This document shows positions 8,771 through 18,224 of a DNA stretch of 64,000 bases, in pieces; the stretch's first letter is position 1, and every line of letters begins with the position of its first letter. Made by a program: the position numbers and the translations under genes. Under the pieces are notes generated by a model. It was not told the DNA's origin and did not search any database. It saw only the letters and a list, made by a program, of their open reading frames with translations. Where the stretch lies: assembly GCF_963378075.1 (NCBI RefSeq), contig NZ_OY726394.1, forward strand, positions 2,108,001 through 2,172,000, in the 5' to 3' direction. Source of the stretch: Mycolicibacter sp. MU0083 (GTDB lineage: Bacteria > Actinomycetota > Actinomycetes > Mycobacteriales > Mycobacteriaceae).

Positions 8771-9472
8771 ATGGCCACCATCGAAGTCGGTACCGCCGCA
8801 GGCCCCATCGACGCACTGCTGGACGTTCCGGACGGGCCCGGGCCGTGGCCCGCGGTGGTGATCGTTCACGACGCGATCGGTGCCGCGCGGGACATGCGGG
8901 CGATCTCCGAACGGGTCGCCGGCGCCGGATATCTGGCGCTGTCGCCGAATCTGTATTCCCGGGGCGGCCGGGCCCGCTGCATCACCCGCGTGTTCCGCGA
9001 GCTGCTCACCCAGCGCGGCCGCGCCCTCGATGACATCATGGCCGCCCGCGAACATCTGCTGGGCATGCCCGAGTGCTCGGGCGCGGTAGCGATCGCCGGA
9101 TTCTGCATGGGCGGCCAGTTCGCTTTATTGTTGGGGCCCAAGGGATTCGGTGCTGCCGCCCCGTTCTACGGGGTACCGCTGCCCCGCCACCTGGAACAGA
9201 CCCTCGACGCGAACTGCCCGATCGTCGCCAGCTTCGGGGCCCGTGATCCGATCGGGCGCGGCGCCGCCGATCGGCTGCGCGGGCTTGCCGAGGATCGACG
9301 GATCCCGCACGACATCAAGGTCTACCCGGGCGTGGGGCACAGCTTCGCCAACCGACTGCCGGGCCAGCCACTGCTGCGGGTGGCCGGATTCGGCTATGAC
9401 GAAGCGGCCAGCGCCGACGCGTGGGAGCGGGTCTTCGGGTTCTTCGGCGAGCACCTCGGCCCGACCGGCTGA
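8771..9472 (+). CDS. Dienelactone hydrolase family protein, Rv2054 type
   Basis: A 233-residue alpha/beta hydrolase. The nucleophile elbow is GFCMGG, so the nucleophile is Cys, as in true dienelactone hydrolases, rather than Ser. The acid is likely the Asp in FGARDPIG and the His is in GVGHSFAN. The family cleaves dienelactone-type esters from aromatic degradation, but mycobacterial members have no proven substrate. The position next to fxsA matches Rv2054. There is no signal peptide. The ATG is chosen at the start of the conserved sequence MATIEVGTAAG; the frame stays open upstream but overlaps fxsA on the other strand. Confidence 0.88.
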   Translation: MATIEVGTAAGPIDALLDVPDGPGPWPAVVIVHDAIGAARDMRAISERVAGAGYLALSPNLYSRGGRARCITRVFRELLTQRGRALDDIMAAREHLLGMPECSGAVAIAGFCMGGQFALLLGPKGFGAAAPFYGVPLPRHLEQTLDANCPIVASFGARDPIGRGAADRLRGLAEDRRIPHDIKVYPGVGHSFANRLPGQPLLRVAGFGYDEAASADAWERVFGFFGEHLGPTG

Positions 9473-9479
9473 TCCGGGG

Positions 9480-10178
9480 TCAGGCGGTCTGGCCGGCCGC
9501 GGCCAAGACCCGCGGGAAGAGCACGTTGTTCTCCTTGTGCACATGCAGGTGAATGTCGGACTCGAGATCCGCCAGGCCGGCCAACATCGCGGTGTAGCTC
9601 GCACAGGCGTCTTGGGGAACCCGGTAACCGTCGGTGAGGTCACGCAGTTCGGCCAGCAGATGGCCGGCCCGGTCGTGCTCCTGCTGGTTCTCGGCCAGTT
9701 GGGCGTGCATCTGCTCCGGCAGTGCACGATCCGGCCGTCCGGCGTGCAGGCTGATCTCCGGGAACAGCAGGGTCTCCTCGGTGCGCAGATGCGGTTCCAT
9801 CCCGGCCCGCAGTTGATGGAAGACGTCGCGGACCCGGACCAATTCGGCGTGGTTGGGGCCGTGCACCCGCGCCACCTTGTCGACCAGTTCGGCCAACCGG
9901 GGGAACTCGTCCCACAGGAAACGGTGGTGGGTGCTGACGATGTGGGCGATCAGAGCGACGTCGTCGTAGTCCGCCCAGTCCGCCGGTCCTCCCGGTTCGG
10001 CGGCGTTGAGTGCTGCCACCACCTCCTGCGGGTCCACGCCGTCGGCGGCGCAGGCCTGCGCGAGGGACCGTTGTCCGTGGCAGCAGAAATCGATCCCGAA
10101 CCGGCTGAGGATGCGAGTGGTGGCTGGATCGATTGTGACGATGTCACCGAGAATCTGATCGGACGAGAAGGCGGCCAT
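9480..10178 (-). CDS. ric: RIC/ScdA-type iron-sulfur cluster repair di-iron protein
   Basis: A 232-residue protein with two domains. Residues about 1-60 form a ScdA_N (DUF542) domain with the hallmark FGIDFCCHGQ. The rest is a hemerythrin-like four-helix bundle with the expected ligands spread through HIVSTHHRF, MEPHLRTEETLLFPE, QQEHDRAGHL and IHLHVHKENNVLFPRV. RIC proteins (YtfE, ScdA) hold a di-iron centre and restore Fe-S clusters damaged by nitric oxide or oxidants. The ATG is backed by AGGAG six bases upstream. The AT-rich upstream region carries a palindrome, suggesting stress regulation. H37Rv has no such gene at this position as far as I recall. Confidence 0.88.
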   Translation of the reverse strand: MAAFSSDQILGDIVTIDPATTRILSRFGIDFCCHGQRSLAQACAADGVDPQEVVAALNAAEPGGPADWADYDDVALIAHIVSTHHRFLWDEFPRLAELVDKVARVHGPNHAELVRVRDVFHQLRAGMEPHLRTEETLLFPEISLHAGRPDRALPEQMHAQLAENQQEHDRAGHLLAELRDLTDGYRVPQDACASYTAMLAGLADLESDIHLHVHKENNVLFPRVLAAAGQTA

Positions 10179-10214
10179 GACGACTCCTAGTGTGTCGGGG
10201 TACCGATCCAACAA

Positions 10215-10232
10215 TGATTATTTAAATGAACA
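10215..10232. promoter_or_regulatory. AT-rich imperfect palindrome upstream of ric
   Basis: TGATTATTTAAATGAACA is centred on the perfect palindrome ATTTAAAT, 37 bases upstream of the ric start, in a patch far more AT-rich than its surroundings. It could be a binding site for a redox- or NO-sensing regulator of ric; NsrR-type sites are AT-rich palindromes with some resemblance. This is inference from position and symmetry only. Confidence 0.35.
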
Positions 10233-10261
10233 TAATCCACTATATGTGACGCAGTCGGCGA

Positions 10262-10648
10262 CTATCGGCCGGCCGGCGTCAACGCCAACCCGACGTTGGT
10301 GCGCATGCCGCCACGCAGTTTGCTGAAGAAGTTGAACACCGAGCCCATCAACTTGTAGCGCTTGCCGATCGCCGCATACACGGCGCCGTTCTCGGACTTG
10401 TCCAACACGGTCGCGACGGCTTCGATCGCTTCACCCTTCGGGCGCCCCCGCATATCGCAGACCGCCAGCGTGACCCGCGGCGTGTTACGGATCCGTTTGA
10501 CCTTCCACGACGACTCCTGGGTGATCACCAACAGTCTGTCCCCATCGGCTGCGGCCCACACCGGAGTCGGCTTGGGCCGACCATCTTTGGTGAACGTGGT
10601 CAGCAACAGGTAATCGGACTTGGCGATCTCGGCGAAGGTTGGGGCCAT
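10262..10648 (-). CDS. Split-barrel (PPOX-class) flavin/F420-dependent protein, Rv2061c type
   Basis: A 128-residue protein of the pyridoxamine-5'-phosphate-oxidase-like split-barrel fold. The N-terminal pattern (SDYLLLTTFTKDGRPKPTPVW) and the later VTQ-like strand and RGRPKGEAIEA are typical of mycobacterial F420- or FMN-binding members. These proteins reduce a range of substrates with F420H2; the substrate here is unknown. It matches Rv2061c in size and place. The ATG at 10646-10648 (MAPTFAEIAKS) is chosen over an open upstream extension that is proline- and arginine-rich and lacks conservation. Confidence 0.78.
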   Translation of the reverse strand: MAPTFAEIAKSDYLLLTTFTKDGRPKPTPVWAAADGDRLLVITQESSWKVKRIRNTPRVTLAVCDMRGRPKGEAIEAVATVLDKSENGAVYAAIGKRYKLMGSVFNFFSKLRGGMRTNVGLALTPAGR

Positions 10649-10747
10649 GACCGCGAACCTACCCTTCCGGACGTCGGTTCCTGTAGGCACAGCGAAACCG
10701 CGGCCCGGCCGAGGGGCCGACACCGCTGCGGGTGAAACGGGGAAGAA

Positions 10748-11065
10748 CTACAAAGGCGGGCGACTCGCGATGGGGTGCAAGTCGGCGAGCTTGGGCAGGG
10801 CCGCCTTGGGCTGCTCGGCATCCACGTAGTCGGTGACCGCGTCGAGCGTGATCAGGCCATAGCGGACCAGCAGATCCACAGCATTCAAGCCGAAGTGCTT
10901 GGCAACCCGGATCAGGTTGTCGGCGGTGATCAAACGTCCTTCGTGTGCCGCCTTGTAGTAGGCAGACTTGCGGTAGCCGAAGGCTTCGTAGACTTCGGTC
11001 GCGGGAAGCGGTCTGCCGACGAGATAAGGCAGTACGACCGATGGATCCTTCTTCCGATCGTCCAT
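10748..11065 (-). CDS. Helix-turn-helix protein of unknown role (phage-repressor-like)
   Basis: A 105-residue acidic-to-neutral protein (MDDRKKDPSVVLPYLVGRPL...). The middle reads like a small helix-turn-helix domain: ATEVYEAFGYRKSAYYKAAHEG followed by LIRVAKHFGLNAVDLLVRYGLI, similar in style to immunity repressors and XRE-type regulators. I do not recognise a named family. TAGAGT lies eight bases before the ATG on the coding strand, compatible with a leaderless transcript; an alternative start at 11146 would add 27 residues of unusual sequence. It sits alone exactly where H37Rv carries the cobalamin/blaC/sigC interval, so it marks an insertion or deletion junction. Confidence 0.6.
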   Translation of the reverse strand: MDDRKKDPSVVLPYLVGRPLPATEVYEAFGYRKSAYYKAAHEGRLITADNLIRVAKHFGLNAVDLLVRYGLITLDAVTDYVDAEQPKAALPKLADLHPIASRPPL

Positions 11066-11210
11066 ACTTTTACACTCTAGTCCTGTCAATAGGGAATCAG
11101 CCAGAAAACCATACCGAAAATCTCCGATTTTTCCCATAACCGGCACATGTCGCGCCGCGTGCTATCACCCGTAAGTTACGACGTGCCAGGTCACGCCGCG
11201 AAAGCGCGAC

Positions 11211-11960
11211 TCACCGCGGCATCCGGCGCCAGACCGCCTGCGGCAGAAGTCGCAACCCGGCGAACAGCGGGCGCAGCGCCCAGGGCACCCACACCGAGCG
11301 GCGGCCCTTCTTCAACGCCCGGGCGGCGGCCGCCGCCACCTGTGGCGGGGTGCTCGACAGCGGCGCCGGAGACATTCCGGCCGTCATCCGGCCCACCACG
11401 AACCCGGGCCGCACGATCAACAGGCGCACACCGGTGCCGTGCAGCGCGTCGGCGAGTCCCCCGGCGAACCCCTCGAGGCCGGCCTTGGCCGAACCGTAGA
11501 CGTAGTTGGCCCGCCGTACCCGGATCCCGGCGACTGAGGAGAACACCACCATCCGGCCGCGCCCGGCGGCACGCATCGCGGCGGCCAGGATCGTGAGCAG
11601 ATTGACCTGTGCGACGAAGTCGGTGTGCACGATGCCCACGGCGTGTGCGGCATCCGACTCGGCCCGGGCCTGATCGCCCAGCACGCCGAACGCCAGTACG
11701 GCGGTCCCGATCGGACCGTGTTCAGCGATGAGCGTCGCCACCAGTGGAGCATGTCCGGTCAGATCGTCGGCATCGAACTCGACCGTATGCACGGCCGAGG
11801 CACCCGCTGCGCGGACGGCGTCCGCCTCGGCCGTCAACCGATCGGCGGATCGCGCGGCCAACACCACCGTTGCTCCCGGCGCCAGTCGCAACGCGAGTTC
11901 AAGACCTATCTCGCTGCGCCCACCGAAAATCACCACCGGTCCCTCAACCGTGTCGTTCAC
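11211..11960 (-). CDS. Short-chain dehydrogenase/reductase, Rv2073c type
   Basis: A 249-residue SDR, identical in length to my recollection of Rv2073c. The nucleotide-binding start is VVIFGGRSEIGLELAL, a variant of TGxxxGIG. The catalytic Ser is in VFSSVAGIR and the YxxxK motif is YVYGSAKAG (Tyr-x-x-x-Lys as YGSAK). A hydrophobic C-terminal segment (ALRPLFAGLRLLPQAVW) may touch the membrane, as in DprE2-like mycobacterial SDRs. The substrate is unknown. The start is GTG. It is divergent from the biliverdin-reductase-like gene with a 35-base gap, so the two promoters must overlap. Confidence 0.85.
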   Translation of the reverse strand: MNDTVEGPVVIFGGRSEIGLELALRLAPGATVVLAARSADRLTAEADAVRAAGASAVHTVEFDADDLTGHAPLVATLIAEHGPIGTAVLAFGVLGDQARAESDAAHAVGIVHTDFVAQVNLLTILAAAMRAAGRGRMVVFSSVAGIRVRRANYVYGSAKAGLEGFAGGLADALHGTGVRLLIVRPGFVVGRMTAGMSPAPLSSTPPQVAAAAARALKKGRRSVWVPWALRPLFAGLRLLPQAVWRRMPR

Positions 11961-11995
11961 GGTGAAGATTATCGCCTGCGCTAGCGTGAGCGGTG

Positions 11996-12409
11996 ATGGC
12001 GAACGCGACGACTCGACTCAACAGTGACGCGTTGGCGTTCCTCACCGAACGTCACCTGGCAATGCTGACCACCCTGCGGGCGGATAACTCGCCGCACGTG
12101 GTCGCGGTGGGATTCACCTTCGATCCCAAGACCCACATCGCACGGGTGATCACCACCGGCGGTTCCCAGAAGGCGGTCAACGCCGAACGGGCCGGCGTCG
12201 CGGTGCTCAGCCAAGTCGACGGTGCTCGCTGGCTGTCGCTGGAAGGCAGTGCCACCGTCAACGATGCCGGTGCGGCGGTACGCGACGCCGAGTTGCGTTA
12301 CGCCCAGCGGTACCGCACGCCGCGGGTCAACCCGCAGCGCGTGGTCATCGAGGTTCAGGTGGAGCGGGTACTCGGTTCGGCCGACCTGCTCGACCGCGGT
12401 ACCCGCTAG
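11996..12409 (+). CDS. F420-dependent biliverdin reductase-like protein, Rv2074 type
   Basis: A 137-residue split-barrel protein, very close to Rv2074 as remembered, including the stretch [21 protein letters not shown]. Rv2074 has been shown to reduce biliverdin with F420H2, and this gene is the likely equivalent. The cofactor-binding strand region ([13 protein letters not shown]) and the [12 protein letters not shown]-terminus are present. GTG (11993) and ATG (11996) are adjacent possible starts; the ATG is given. Its stop codon directly abuts the convergent pepE stop. Confidence 0.88.
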   Translation: MANATTRLNSDALAFLTERHLAMLTTLRADNSPHVVAVGFTFDPKTHIARVITTGGSQKAVNAERAGVAVLSQVDGARWLSLEGSATVNDAGAAVRDAELRYAQRYRTPRVNPQRVVIEVQVERVLGSADLLDRGTR

Positions 12410-13546
12410 TCAGTCGTTGCGGTCGACCGGCACCACGACCAACTCGTGTGGTCGCTGGTTGAGCGATTCACACCCGTGAGCGGTGACGATCACGATGTCT
12501 TCGATTCGGGCGCCCCACTTACCCGGGAAATAGATCCCGGGTTCGACTGAGAAGGCCATTCCCGGGCGAAGCGGGATGTCGTTGCCGGCCACGATGTAGG
12601 GCTCTTCATGCACCGAAAGGCCGATCCCGTGCCCGGTGCGGTGGACGAAGAACTCCGCCAGGCCGGCGTCGGCCAGCACGTCGCGCGCGGCCGCGTCGAC
12701 CTGCTGGGCGGTGACACCCGGGCGAACGCCGGCAACGGCCGCCCGTTGCGCCTGCTGCAGTATCGAATACCGTTGCGCCACCTCGACATCGGGCTCGCCG
12801 ATGCTGTACGTCCGGGTGCAGTCCGAATGGTATCCGGGTTCCACCGGCCCACCGATGTCGACGACCACGATGTCACCGGCCTGCAAGACCCGGTCGGAGC
12901 ACTCGTGGTGGGGATCGGCGCCATGCGGGCCGGAACCCACGATGATGAACGCCACGCCGGAATGACCCTCGGCCACGATGGCGTCGGCGATATCGGCGGC
13001 GACTTCGGCCTCGGTGCGTCCGGGCACCAGAAACTCCGGCACCCGAGCGTGCACCCGGTCGATCGCCGCACCGGCCCGGCGGAGGGCATCGATCTCGCTG
13101 GCATCCTTGATCATTCGGAGATCACGGAGCACCTCGGTGGCCAGGACCGGGGTGGTGCCCAGCACGTCGGCCAGCGGTAGCAGATGCAGTGCGGGCATCG
13201 AGTCGGTGACCGCCGTCTTCGCCGACGCCGCCGTTCCCAGTGCATCGCCGACCATCTGATAGGGGTTCTCGCCATCGACCCAGTCCCGCACCTGCACGCC
13301 CAGGTCGTCCACCGCCGACTCGCGCAGCGCGGCGAGTTCCAGTCGGGGCACCACCATGGTGGGCGTACCCGAGGCGGGCAGAACCAGGGCGGTGAGCCGC
13401 TCGAACGTCTGGGCGCGCGACCCGATCAGGTACCGAAGGTCATAGCCGGGCGTGATCACCAGGCCGGCTAGGCCGGCGGCTTCGGCGGCGCCGGCCGCGG
13501 CAGCCAGGCGGTGGGCATAGACACTGCTGTCGAACCGGGAAGTCAC
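12410..13546 (-). CDS. pepE: Xaa-Pro dipeptidase PepE
   Basis: A 378-residue M24 (pita-bread) metallopeptidase. The C-terminal catalytic domain has the metal ligands in order: Asp in VVDIGG, Asp in YHSDCTRTY, His in HRTGHGIG, Glu in FSVEPGIYF and Glu in ARIEDIV. The N-terminal creatinase-like domain spans about residues 1-150. PepE would cleave dipeptides or N-terminal residues before proline in the cytoplasm. It corresponds to Rv2089c. The GTG at 13544-13546 gives VTSRFDSSVYAHRL, aligned with the known start; an ATG two codons upstream is equally possible. Confidence 0.92.
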   Translation of the reverse strand: MTSRFDSSVYAHRLAAAAGAAEAAGLAGLVITPGYDLRYLIGSRAQTFERLTALVLPASGTPTMVVPRLELAALRESAVDDLGVQVRDWVDGENPYQMVGDALGTAASAKTAVTDSMPALHLLPLADVLGTTPVLATEVLRDLRMIKDASEIDALRRAGAAIDRVHARVPEFLVPGRTEAEVAADIADAIVAEGHSGVAFIIVGSGPHGADPHHECSDRVLQAGDIVVVDIGGPVEPGYHSDCTRTYSIGEPDVEVAQRYSILQQAQRAAVAGVRPGVTAQQVDAAARDVLADAGLAEFFVHRTGHGIGLSVHEEPYIVAGNDIPLRPGMAFSVEPGIYFPGKWGARIEDIVIVTAHGCESLNQRPHELVVVPVDRND

Positions 13547-13584
13547 GCACATCAGGCTAACGGCCGGCAAATAGGCTGGCACCC

Positions 13585-14571
13585 ATGCCCGCTCCCGCGC
13601 CCGCTCCCGTGCTGTTGCTCGACGGTGCCAGTATGTGGTTCCGGTCCTACTTCGGTGTGCCGTCCTCGATCACCGGGCCGGACGGCCGACCGGTGAACGC
13701 GGTCCGCGGTTTCCTCGATTCGGTCGCCACCCTCATCACCCGGTATCAGCCGGCTCGATTGGTGGTCTGCCTGGATCTGGACTGGCGACCGCAATGGCGG
13801 GTGGATCTGGTGCCCTCCTACAAGGCGCATCGGGTCATCGAGCCCGCCCCGGCCGACCCCGGCGGCGAAGACTCCGGGCCCGACCTCGAAGAGATACCCG
13901 ACGATCTGAGCCCCCAGGTGGAGATGATCGCCGAGCTACTCGATGCGTTCGGGATCGTCACCGGCGGTGCTCCCGACTTCGAAGCCGACGACGTGCTGGG
14001 CACGCTGGCCGCTACCGAACGCCGTGACCCGGTGATCGTGGTCAGCGGTGACCGCGATCTGCTGCAGGTGGTCACCGATGGGCCCGTCGAGGTGTCCGTG
14101 CTCTACCTGGGCCGCGGCCTGGCGAAGGCGACACTCTTCGGCCCGACCGAGGTGGCCGGCCAATACGGCCTGCCCACCGAGCGGGCCGGTGCCGCCTACG
14201 CCGAGATGGCGTTGCTGCGCGGTGACCCCTCCGACGGGTTGCCGGGGGTGGCCGGCATCGGGGAGAAGACCGCGGCGGCGCTGCTGACGCAGCACGGCTC
14301 GCTGGCGGCGGTGTTGGCCGCCGCCGCCGACCCCGACTCCGGGATGGCCAAAGGGGTGCGCGCGAAACTGCTGGCCACACAGGACTACATCGCGGCCGCC
14401 GAACCGGTGGTACGGGTGGTCACCGACGCACCGGTGGTGCTGTCCAGGCCGTCGGATGTGTTGCCGCGCACGGCCATCGACCCCGCACGCGTCGCCGAGC
14501 TGGCGGAACGCTTCGGGGTCGGATCCTCGATCGCCCGGTTGCAGCGGGCGCTGGACGCACTACCGGATTAG
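13585..14571 (+). CDS. 5'-3' exonuclease (Pol I N-terminal-like), Rv2090 type
   Basis: A 328-residue stand-alone member of the 5'-nuclease family related to the N-terminal domain of DNA polymerase I. Conserved acidic residues that bind two metals are visible: Asp in [11 protein letters not shown], Asp in CLDLDWR, the [10 protein letters not shown] motif, VSGDRDLLQ and [11 protein letters not shown] with the following helix-hairpin-helix ([11 protein letters not shown]). It should trim 5' ends or flaps in replication and repair, acting beside PolA. It corresponds to Rv2090c by position between pepE and the DUF4333 gene. The start MPAPAPAP is Pro/Ala-rich; the conserved part begins at VLLLDGAS. 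Confidence 0.88.
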   Translation: MPAPAPAPVLLLDGASMWFRSYFGVPSSITGPDGRPVNAVRGFLDSVATLITRYQPARLVVCLDLDWRPQWRVDLVPSYKAHRVIEPAPADPGGEDSGPDLEEIPDDLSPQVEMIAELLDAFGIVTGGAPDFEADDVLGTLAATERRDPVIVVSGDRDLLQVVTDGPVEVSVLYLGRGLAKATLFGPTEVAGQYGLPTERAGAAYAEMALLRGDPSDGLPGVAGIGEKTAAALLTQHGSLAAVLAAAADPDSGMAKGVRAKLLATQDYIAAAEPVVRVVTDAPVVLSRPSDVLPRTAIDPARVAELAERFGVGSSIARLQRALDALPD

Positions 14572-14587
14572 CCGGCGGCCCCGACGA

Positions 14588-15370
14588 CTACTTGGGCCGG
14601 CCGACCTCGTAGGTGCCGGAGTTGTCCTGGAAGGTGACGGTCACCTGGCGCTTGGTCCCGTCGATGCTGACCTCGCAGTTGAAGGTGTCGCCCTGCTTGA
14701 CCACCGGGCTCTGCCCGTTGTTGCAGCGGACGTCCTTGACGTTCTTGGCGCCGTACCCATTGGTCTGGTCGGCCAGGATCTGCTGGACGCCTTCCTGCGC
14801 CTTCTCCACGTCGAGCTTGGTGGTGACGAAGAACCCGGGCTTCCAGAAGCCCAACACCAAGACCACCAGGACCGCGATGCCGGCGCATGCGGCCAGCACG
14901 GTGCTGACCATCCCCGACGGCCGCTTGCCGGCGGTGCCGGGCTGGGGGAACTGACCGGGCTGCGGCGGGTACTGCCCGTACTGACCGGGTTGACCGTACT
15001 GGCCGGGCTGCCCATAGGGCGCGGTCTGGCCGTACTGACCGGGCTGGCCGTAGGGCGCGGTCTGCCCATAGGGGGCCGCCTGCCCGTACGGGGCGGTCTG
15101 TCCATACGGCTCGGGCTGCCCGTACTGCCCGGTCTGGCCGTACTGCCCGGTCTGGCCGTACTGCTCGGCCTGCGGATAGGCGGGGTACTGCTGCCCCACC
15201 GGCGGGTACGACGTCTGCGGCGGATACTGCGACGGCGTGTAGGCGGGCGGCTGCCAAGCCTGGTCGCCACCCGTTGCGGGACCCTGCCCGGCGCCCGACT
15301 GGTCATCCGACTGAGTGGGCTGCTGAGGCTGCCACGGCTGCGTCGGGTCGTATCCCTGCGGTCCGGTCAT
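14588..15370 (-). CDS. DUF4333 membrane protein with long Tyr-Gly-Gln repeat tail, Rv2091c type
   Basis: A 260-residue single-pass membrane protein. Residues about 1-150 are a low-complexity tail dominated by Tyr-Gly-Gln and Pro (units such as [12 protein letters not shown] and GQYGQP, roughly fourteen in a row from about residue 72). One transmembrane segment follows ([21 protein letters not shown]), and then an extracytoplasmic DUF4333 domain of about 80 residues with two Cys (VRCNNGQ and FNCEVSI) likely to pair. The tail is cytoplasmic by topology. Function is unknown. It is the gene next to helY, as Rv2091c is. The repeat-rich DNA (about 14940-15180) is a likely site of length variation. 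Confidence 0.75.
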   Translation of the reverse strand: MTGPQGYDPTQPWQPQQPTQSDDQSGAGQGPATGGDQAWQPPAYTPSQYPPQTSYPPVGQQYPAYPQAEQYGQTGQYGQTGQYGQPEPYGQTAPYGQAAPYGQTAPYGQPGQYGQTAPYGQPGQYGQPGQYGQYPPQPGQFPQPGTAGKRPSGMVSTVLAACAGIAVLVVLVLGFWKPGFFVTTKLDVEKAQEGVQQILADQTNGYGAKNVKDVRCNNGQSPVVKQGDTFNCEVSIDGTKRQVTVTFQDNSGTYEVGRPK

Positions 15371-15443
15371 CGTTGTTCCTCGAGTCCTCTCCCCTAGCGG
15401 GTGCTGATCACCGCCGGCTCTCCACCGTAGCGCTCGGATCAGC

Positions 15444-18215
15444 CTACCCGGCGTCAACGGCGACGACGCCGCGCAAAACCGTGTCGATCGCCTGTTTTGC
15501 GGTGGCCCGCAGTTCCGGCTCGGGTGCGGCATTGCGCAGCTGATCCAACAGATCAAGGACCTGCCGGCACCAGCGCACGAAGTCCCCCGCCGATAGCTGT
15601 GTGCCGCCGCCGGCCTCATCCGCGGCCGCCAGCGCCGAGGCCAGATCACCGGTGCGCGCCCAGCGGTAGACCGCGGCGACGAACCCGTCGTCGGGCTCGC
15701 GGGTGGTGGTGATCCCGTGCCGGCGTTCGTCGGCCCGCAACGACGCCGACAGCTTGCGGGTCTGCTGCAGGGCGCGGCGCACCGATTCGGTGGGCGCCTG
15801 CAGGGCGGACGCGCCGCCGGACCCGTCCGCACCGCGCGTCTCGTAGAGCACCGCGGAGACCACCGCGGCCAGTTCGGCGGGTTTGAGACCGTTCCAGGCC
15901 CCGGTCCGCAGACATTCGGCGACCAGCAGATCGCTTTCGCTGTAGATCCGGGCCAGCATCCGGCCGTCGTCGGTCACCTGCGGATCCCGATCGGACGACG
16001 CGTCACCGGCTTGGATGAAGCCACGCTCGGACAGTAGGCCGACGATCCGATCGAAGGTGCGGGCCAACGAGTTGGTGGCGGCTTCGACCTTCTTGCGCAG
16101 CTGGGCGTTGTCGGCCTCCACCCGCAGGTAACGTTCGGCGATCCGCACCCGCACCTCGCGATCCGGCTCGTGGTGGACGGGATGGTCCTGCAAGCGTTGG
16201 CGCAGCGCCGCCAGTTCCGGATCGACCGGGGCGTCATCGGAAGCACCGCGACGCCTACCCGCCTCCGGCGCCACCAGGCCGGCGGCCGCCGATCGCAGCG
16301 CCGAGGCGAGGTCGCGGCGGACCCGCGGCTGACGGTGCTCCACCCGTTTGGGCAGGCTCATGGTGCCGAGCGGCGGGGTGGCGCCGGAGTAGTCCGCAGC
16401 GGAGATCCGGCCGGCCCAGCGATGTTCGGTCAGCACCAGCGGCCGGGGTTCGTCGGACTCGCGGTCGGCCTGCAACACCACCGCCAGACCACCGCGACGG
16501 CCGCGGTTGAGGGTGATGATGTCCCCGCGGCGCAATGCCGACAGCGCATCACCGGCTGCCCGGCGACGCTGCAACCGGGATGCCCTGGCCCGGGCGCGTT
16601 CGCGTTCGGAGATCTTGGCGCGCAGCCGGGTGTAGTCCAGCACCGCTGATTCGCGGCCGCCGAACTCCGCTGCAATCTCGTCGAGGGTGCGTTCACCGCG
16701 CTCTGCGCCGCGGACCAGCCCGACGACGGACCGGTCCGCCTGGAACTGGGCGAACGACTGCTCCAGCAACCGGTGGGCCTGCTCGGGCCCCATGTGCTGA
16801 ACCAGGTTGATCGTCATGTTGTACGACGGCGCGAACGAGCTGCGCAGCGGGAAGGTACGCGTCGACGCCAGGCCGGCGACCTGCTCGGGGTCGGCGGTGG
16901 CCTCGCCGGGATGCCACAACACCACGGCGTGGCCCTCGACGTCGATGCCGCGCCGGCCGGCCCGCCCGGTCAACTGGGTGTACTCGCCCGGTGTCAGCGC
17001 GGCATGCTGCTCGCCGTTGTACTTGACTAGCCGCTCGAGCACCACGGTGCGGGCCGGCATGTTGATGCCCAACGCCAGGGTCTCGGTGGCGAACACCGCT
17101 TTGACCAGGCCCGCGGCGAACAACTCCTCCACGGTGTGGCGGAACACCGGCAACAGCCCGGCGTGGTGACCGGCCAGACCCCGCAGCAGTCCCTCCCGCC
17201 ATTCGTAGTAGCCGAGCACCTCCAGGTCGTCGTCGGCGAGGTCGCCGCAACGGTGGTCGATCACCTCGGCGATGCGGGCCCGCTCCTCTTCGGTGGTCAG
17301 CCGCAGCGGCGAGCGCAGACATTGCTTGACGGCGGCGTCACAGCCGACCCGGGAGAACACGAAGGTGATGACCGGCAGCAGACCCGCCGAATTCAGCACC
17401 GCGATCACATCGGGGCGCATCGGCGGCCGATAGCTGGGCCGGCCGCCCCGGTCGTGGCCGCCGTGGCGGGGACGGCGCGGGCCACCCCAATCCGCGGTGA
17501 GACGGTCGGCTTCCCGGCGGTGCGCGATGTGGCGCAGCAGTTGGGGGTCGACCCGCGGGCGGCTGCGCGCCGGCCCCTGCCCCTCGGGGCGCGATTCGAA
17601 CAGATCGAACAGTCGCTTGCCGACCAGCATGTGCTGCCACAACGGCACCGGGCGGTGCTCGTCGACCACGACGGTGGTGTCGCCGCGCACCGTCTGGATC
17701 CACCCGCCGAATTCCTCGGCGTTGCTGACCGTGGCCGACAGGCTGACCAGCCGCACCTCCTCGGCCAGGTGCAGGATCACCTCCTCCCAGACCGCGCCGC
17801 GCATCCGGTCCGCCAGGAAATGAACCTCGTCCATCACGACATGAGAAAGCCCTTGCAGGGCCGGAGAATTCGCGTACAGCATGTTGCGCAGCACTTCGGT
17901 GGTCATCACCACCACGGGCGCACTCGCATTGATCGACAGATCCCCGGTCAGCAGACCGACGCGGTCTTTACCGTAGCGGGCCACCAGATCGGTGTGCTTC
18001 TGATTGCTCAGCGCCTTGATCGGTGTGGTGTAGAAGCACTTCCCACCGCCGGCCAGCGCAAGGTGCACCGCGAACTCGCCGACGACGGTCTTGCCCGCGC
18101 CGGTGGGGGCACACACCAGCACTCCGCGTCCGTCCTGCAGCGCCTCGCACGCCCGGCGCTGGAAACCGTCGAGCCCGAAGGGTAGATCCGCGGCGAAGCG
18201 GCTCAGCTCAGTCAT
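15444..18215 (-). CDS. helY: Superfamily 2 RNA helicase HelY
   Basis: A 923-residue Ski2/Mtr4-like helicase. Motif I (CAPTGAGKT) is near residue 35-45, motif II is [10 protein letters not shown], motif III is SLSATVSN, and the second RecA domain carries [13 protein letters not shown] and [11 protein letters not shown] (motif VI). A linker and a C-terminal helical DSHCT domain follow. Members unwind RNA and help RNA turnover. The length fits the mycobacterial HelY (Rv2092c, about 906). It starts ten bases upstream of the tatC stop in the same direction, so tatA-tatC-helY can be one transcript. Confidence 0.93.
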   Translation of the reverse strand: MTELSRFAADLPFGLDGFQRRACEALQDGRGVLVCAPTGAGKTVVGEFAVHLALAGGGKCFYTTPIKALSNQKHTDLVARYGKDRVGLLTGDLSINASAPVVVMTTEVLRNMLYANSPALQGLSHVVMDEVHFLADRMRGAVWEEVILHLAEEVRLVSLSATVSNAEEFGGWIQTVRGDTTVVVDEHRPVPLWQHMLVGKRLFDLFESRPEGQGPARSRPRVDPQLLRHIAHRREADRLTADWGGPRRPRHGGHDRGGRPSYRPPMRPDVIAVLNSAGLLPVITFVFSRVGCDAAVKQCLRSPLRLTTEEERARIAEVIDHRCGDLADDDLEVLGYYEWREGLLRGLAGHHAGLLPVFRHTVEELFAAGLVKAVFATETLALGINMPARTVVLERLVKYNGEQHAALTPGEYTQLTGRAGRRGIDVEGHAVVLWHPGEATADPEQVAGLASTRTFPLRSSFAPSYNMTINLVQHMGPEQAHRLLEQSFAQFQADRSVVGLVRGAERGERTLDEIAAEFGGRESAVLDYTRLRAKISERERARARASRLQRRRAAGDALSALRRGDIITLNRGRRGGLAVVLQADRESDEPRPLVLTEHRWAGRISAADYSGATPPLGTMSLPKRVEHRQPRVRRDLASALRSAAAGLVAPEAGRRRGASDDAPVDPELAALRQRLQDHPVHHEPDREVRVRIAERYLRVEADNAQLRKKVEAATNSLARTFDRIVGLLSERGFIQAGDASSDRDPQVTDDGRMLARIYSESDLLVAECLRTGAWNGLKPAELAAVVSAVLYETRGADGSGGASALQAPTESVRRALQQTRKLSASLRADERRHGITTTREPDDGFVAAVYRWARTGDLASALAAADEAGGGTQLSAGDFVRWCRQVLDLLDQLRNAAPEPELRATAKQAIDTVLRGVVAVDAG

Positions 18216-18224
18216 ATCGGGGCG

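Noticed and set aside
14940..15180. Repetitive DNA considered as a CRISPR array
   Set aside because: The period is short and in frame with a coding sequence; there are no constant repeats with unique spacers and no cas genes nearby.
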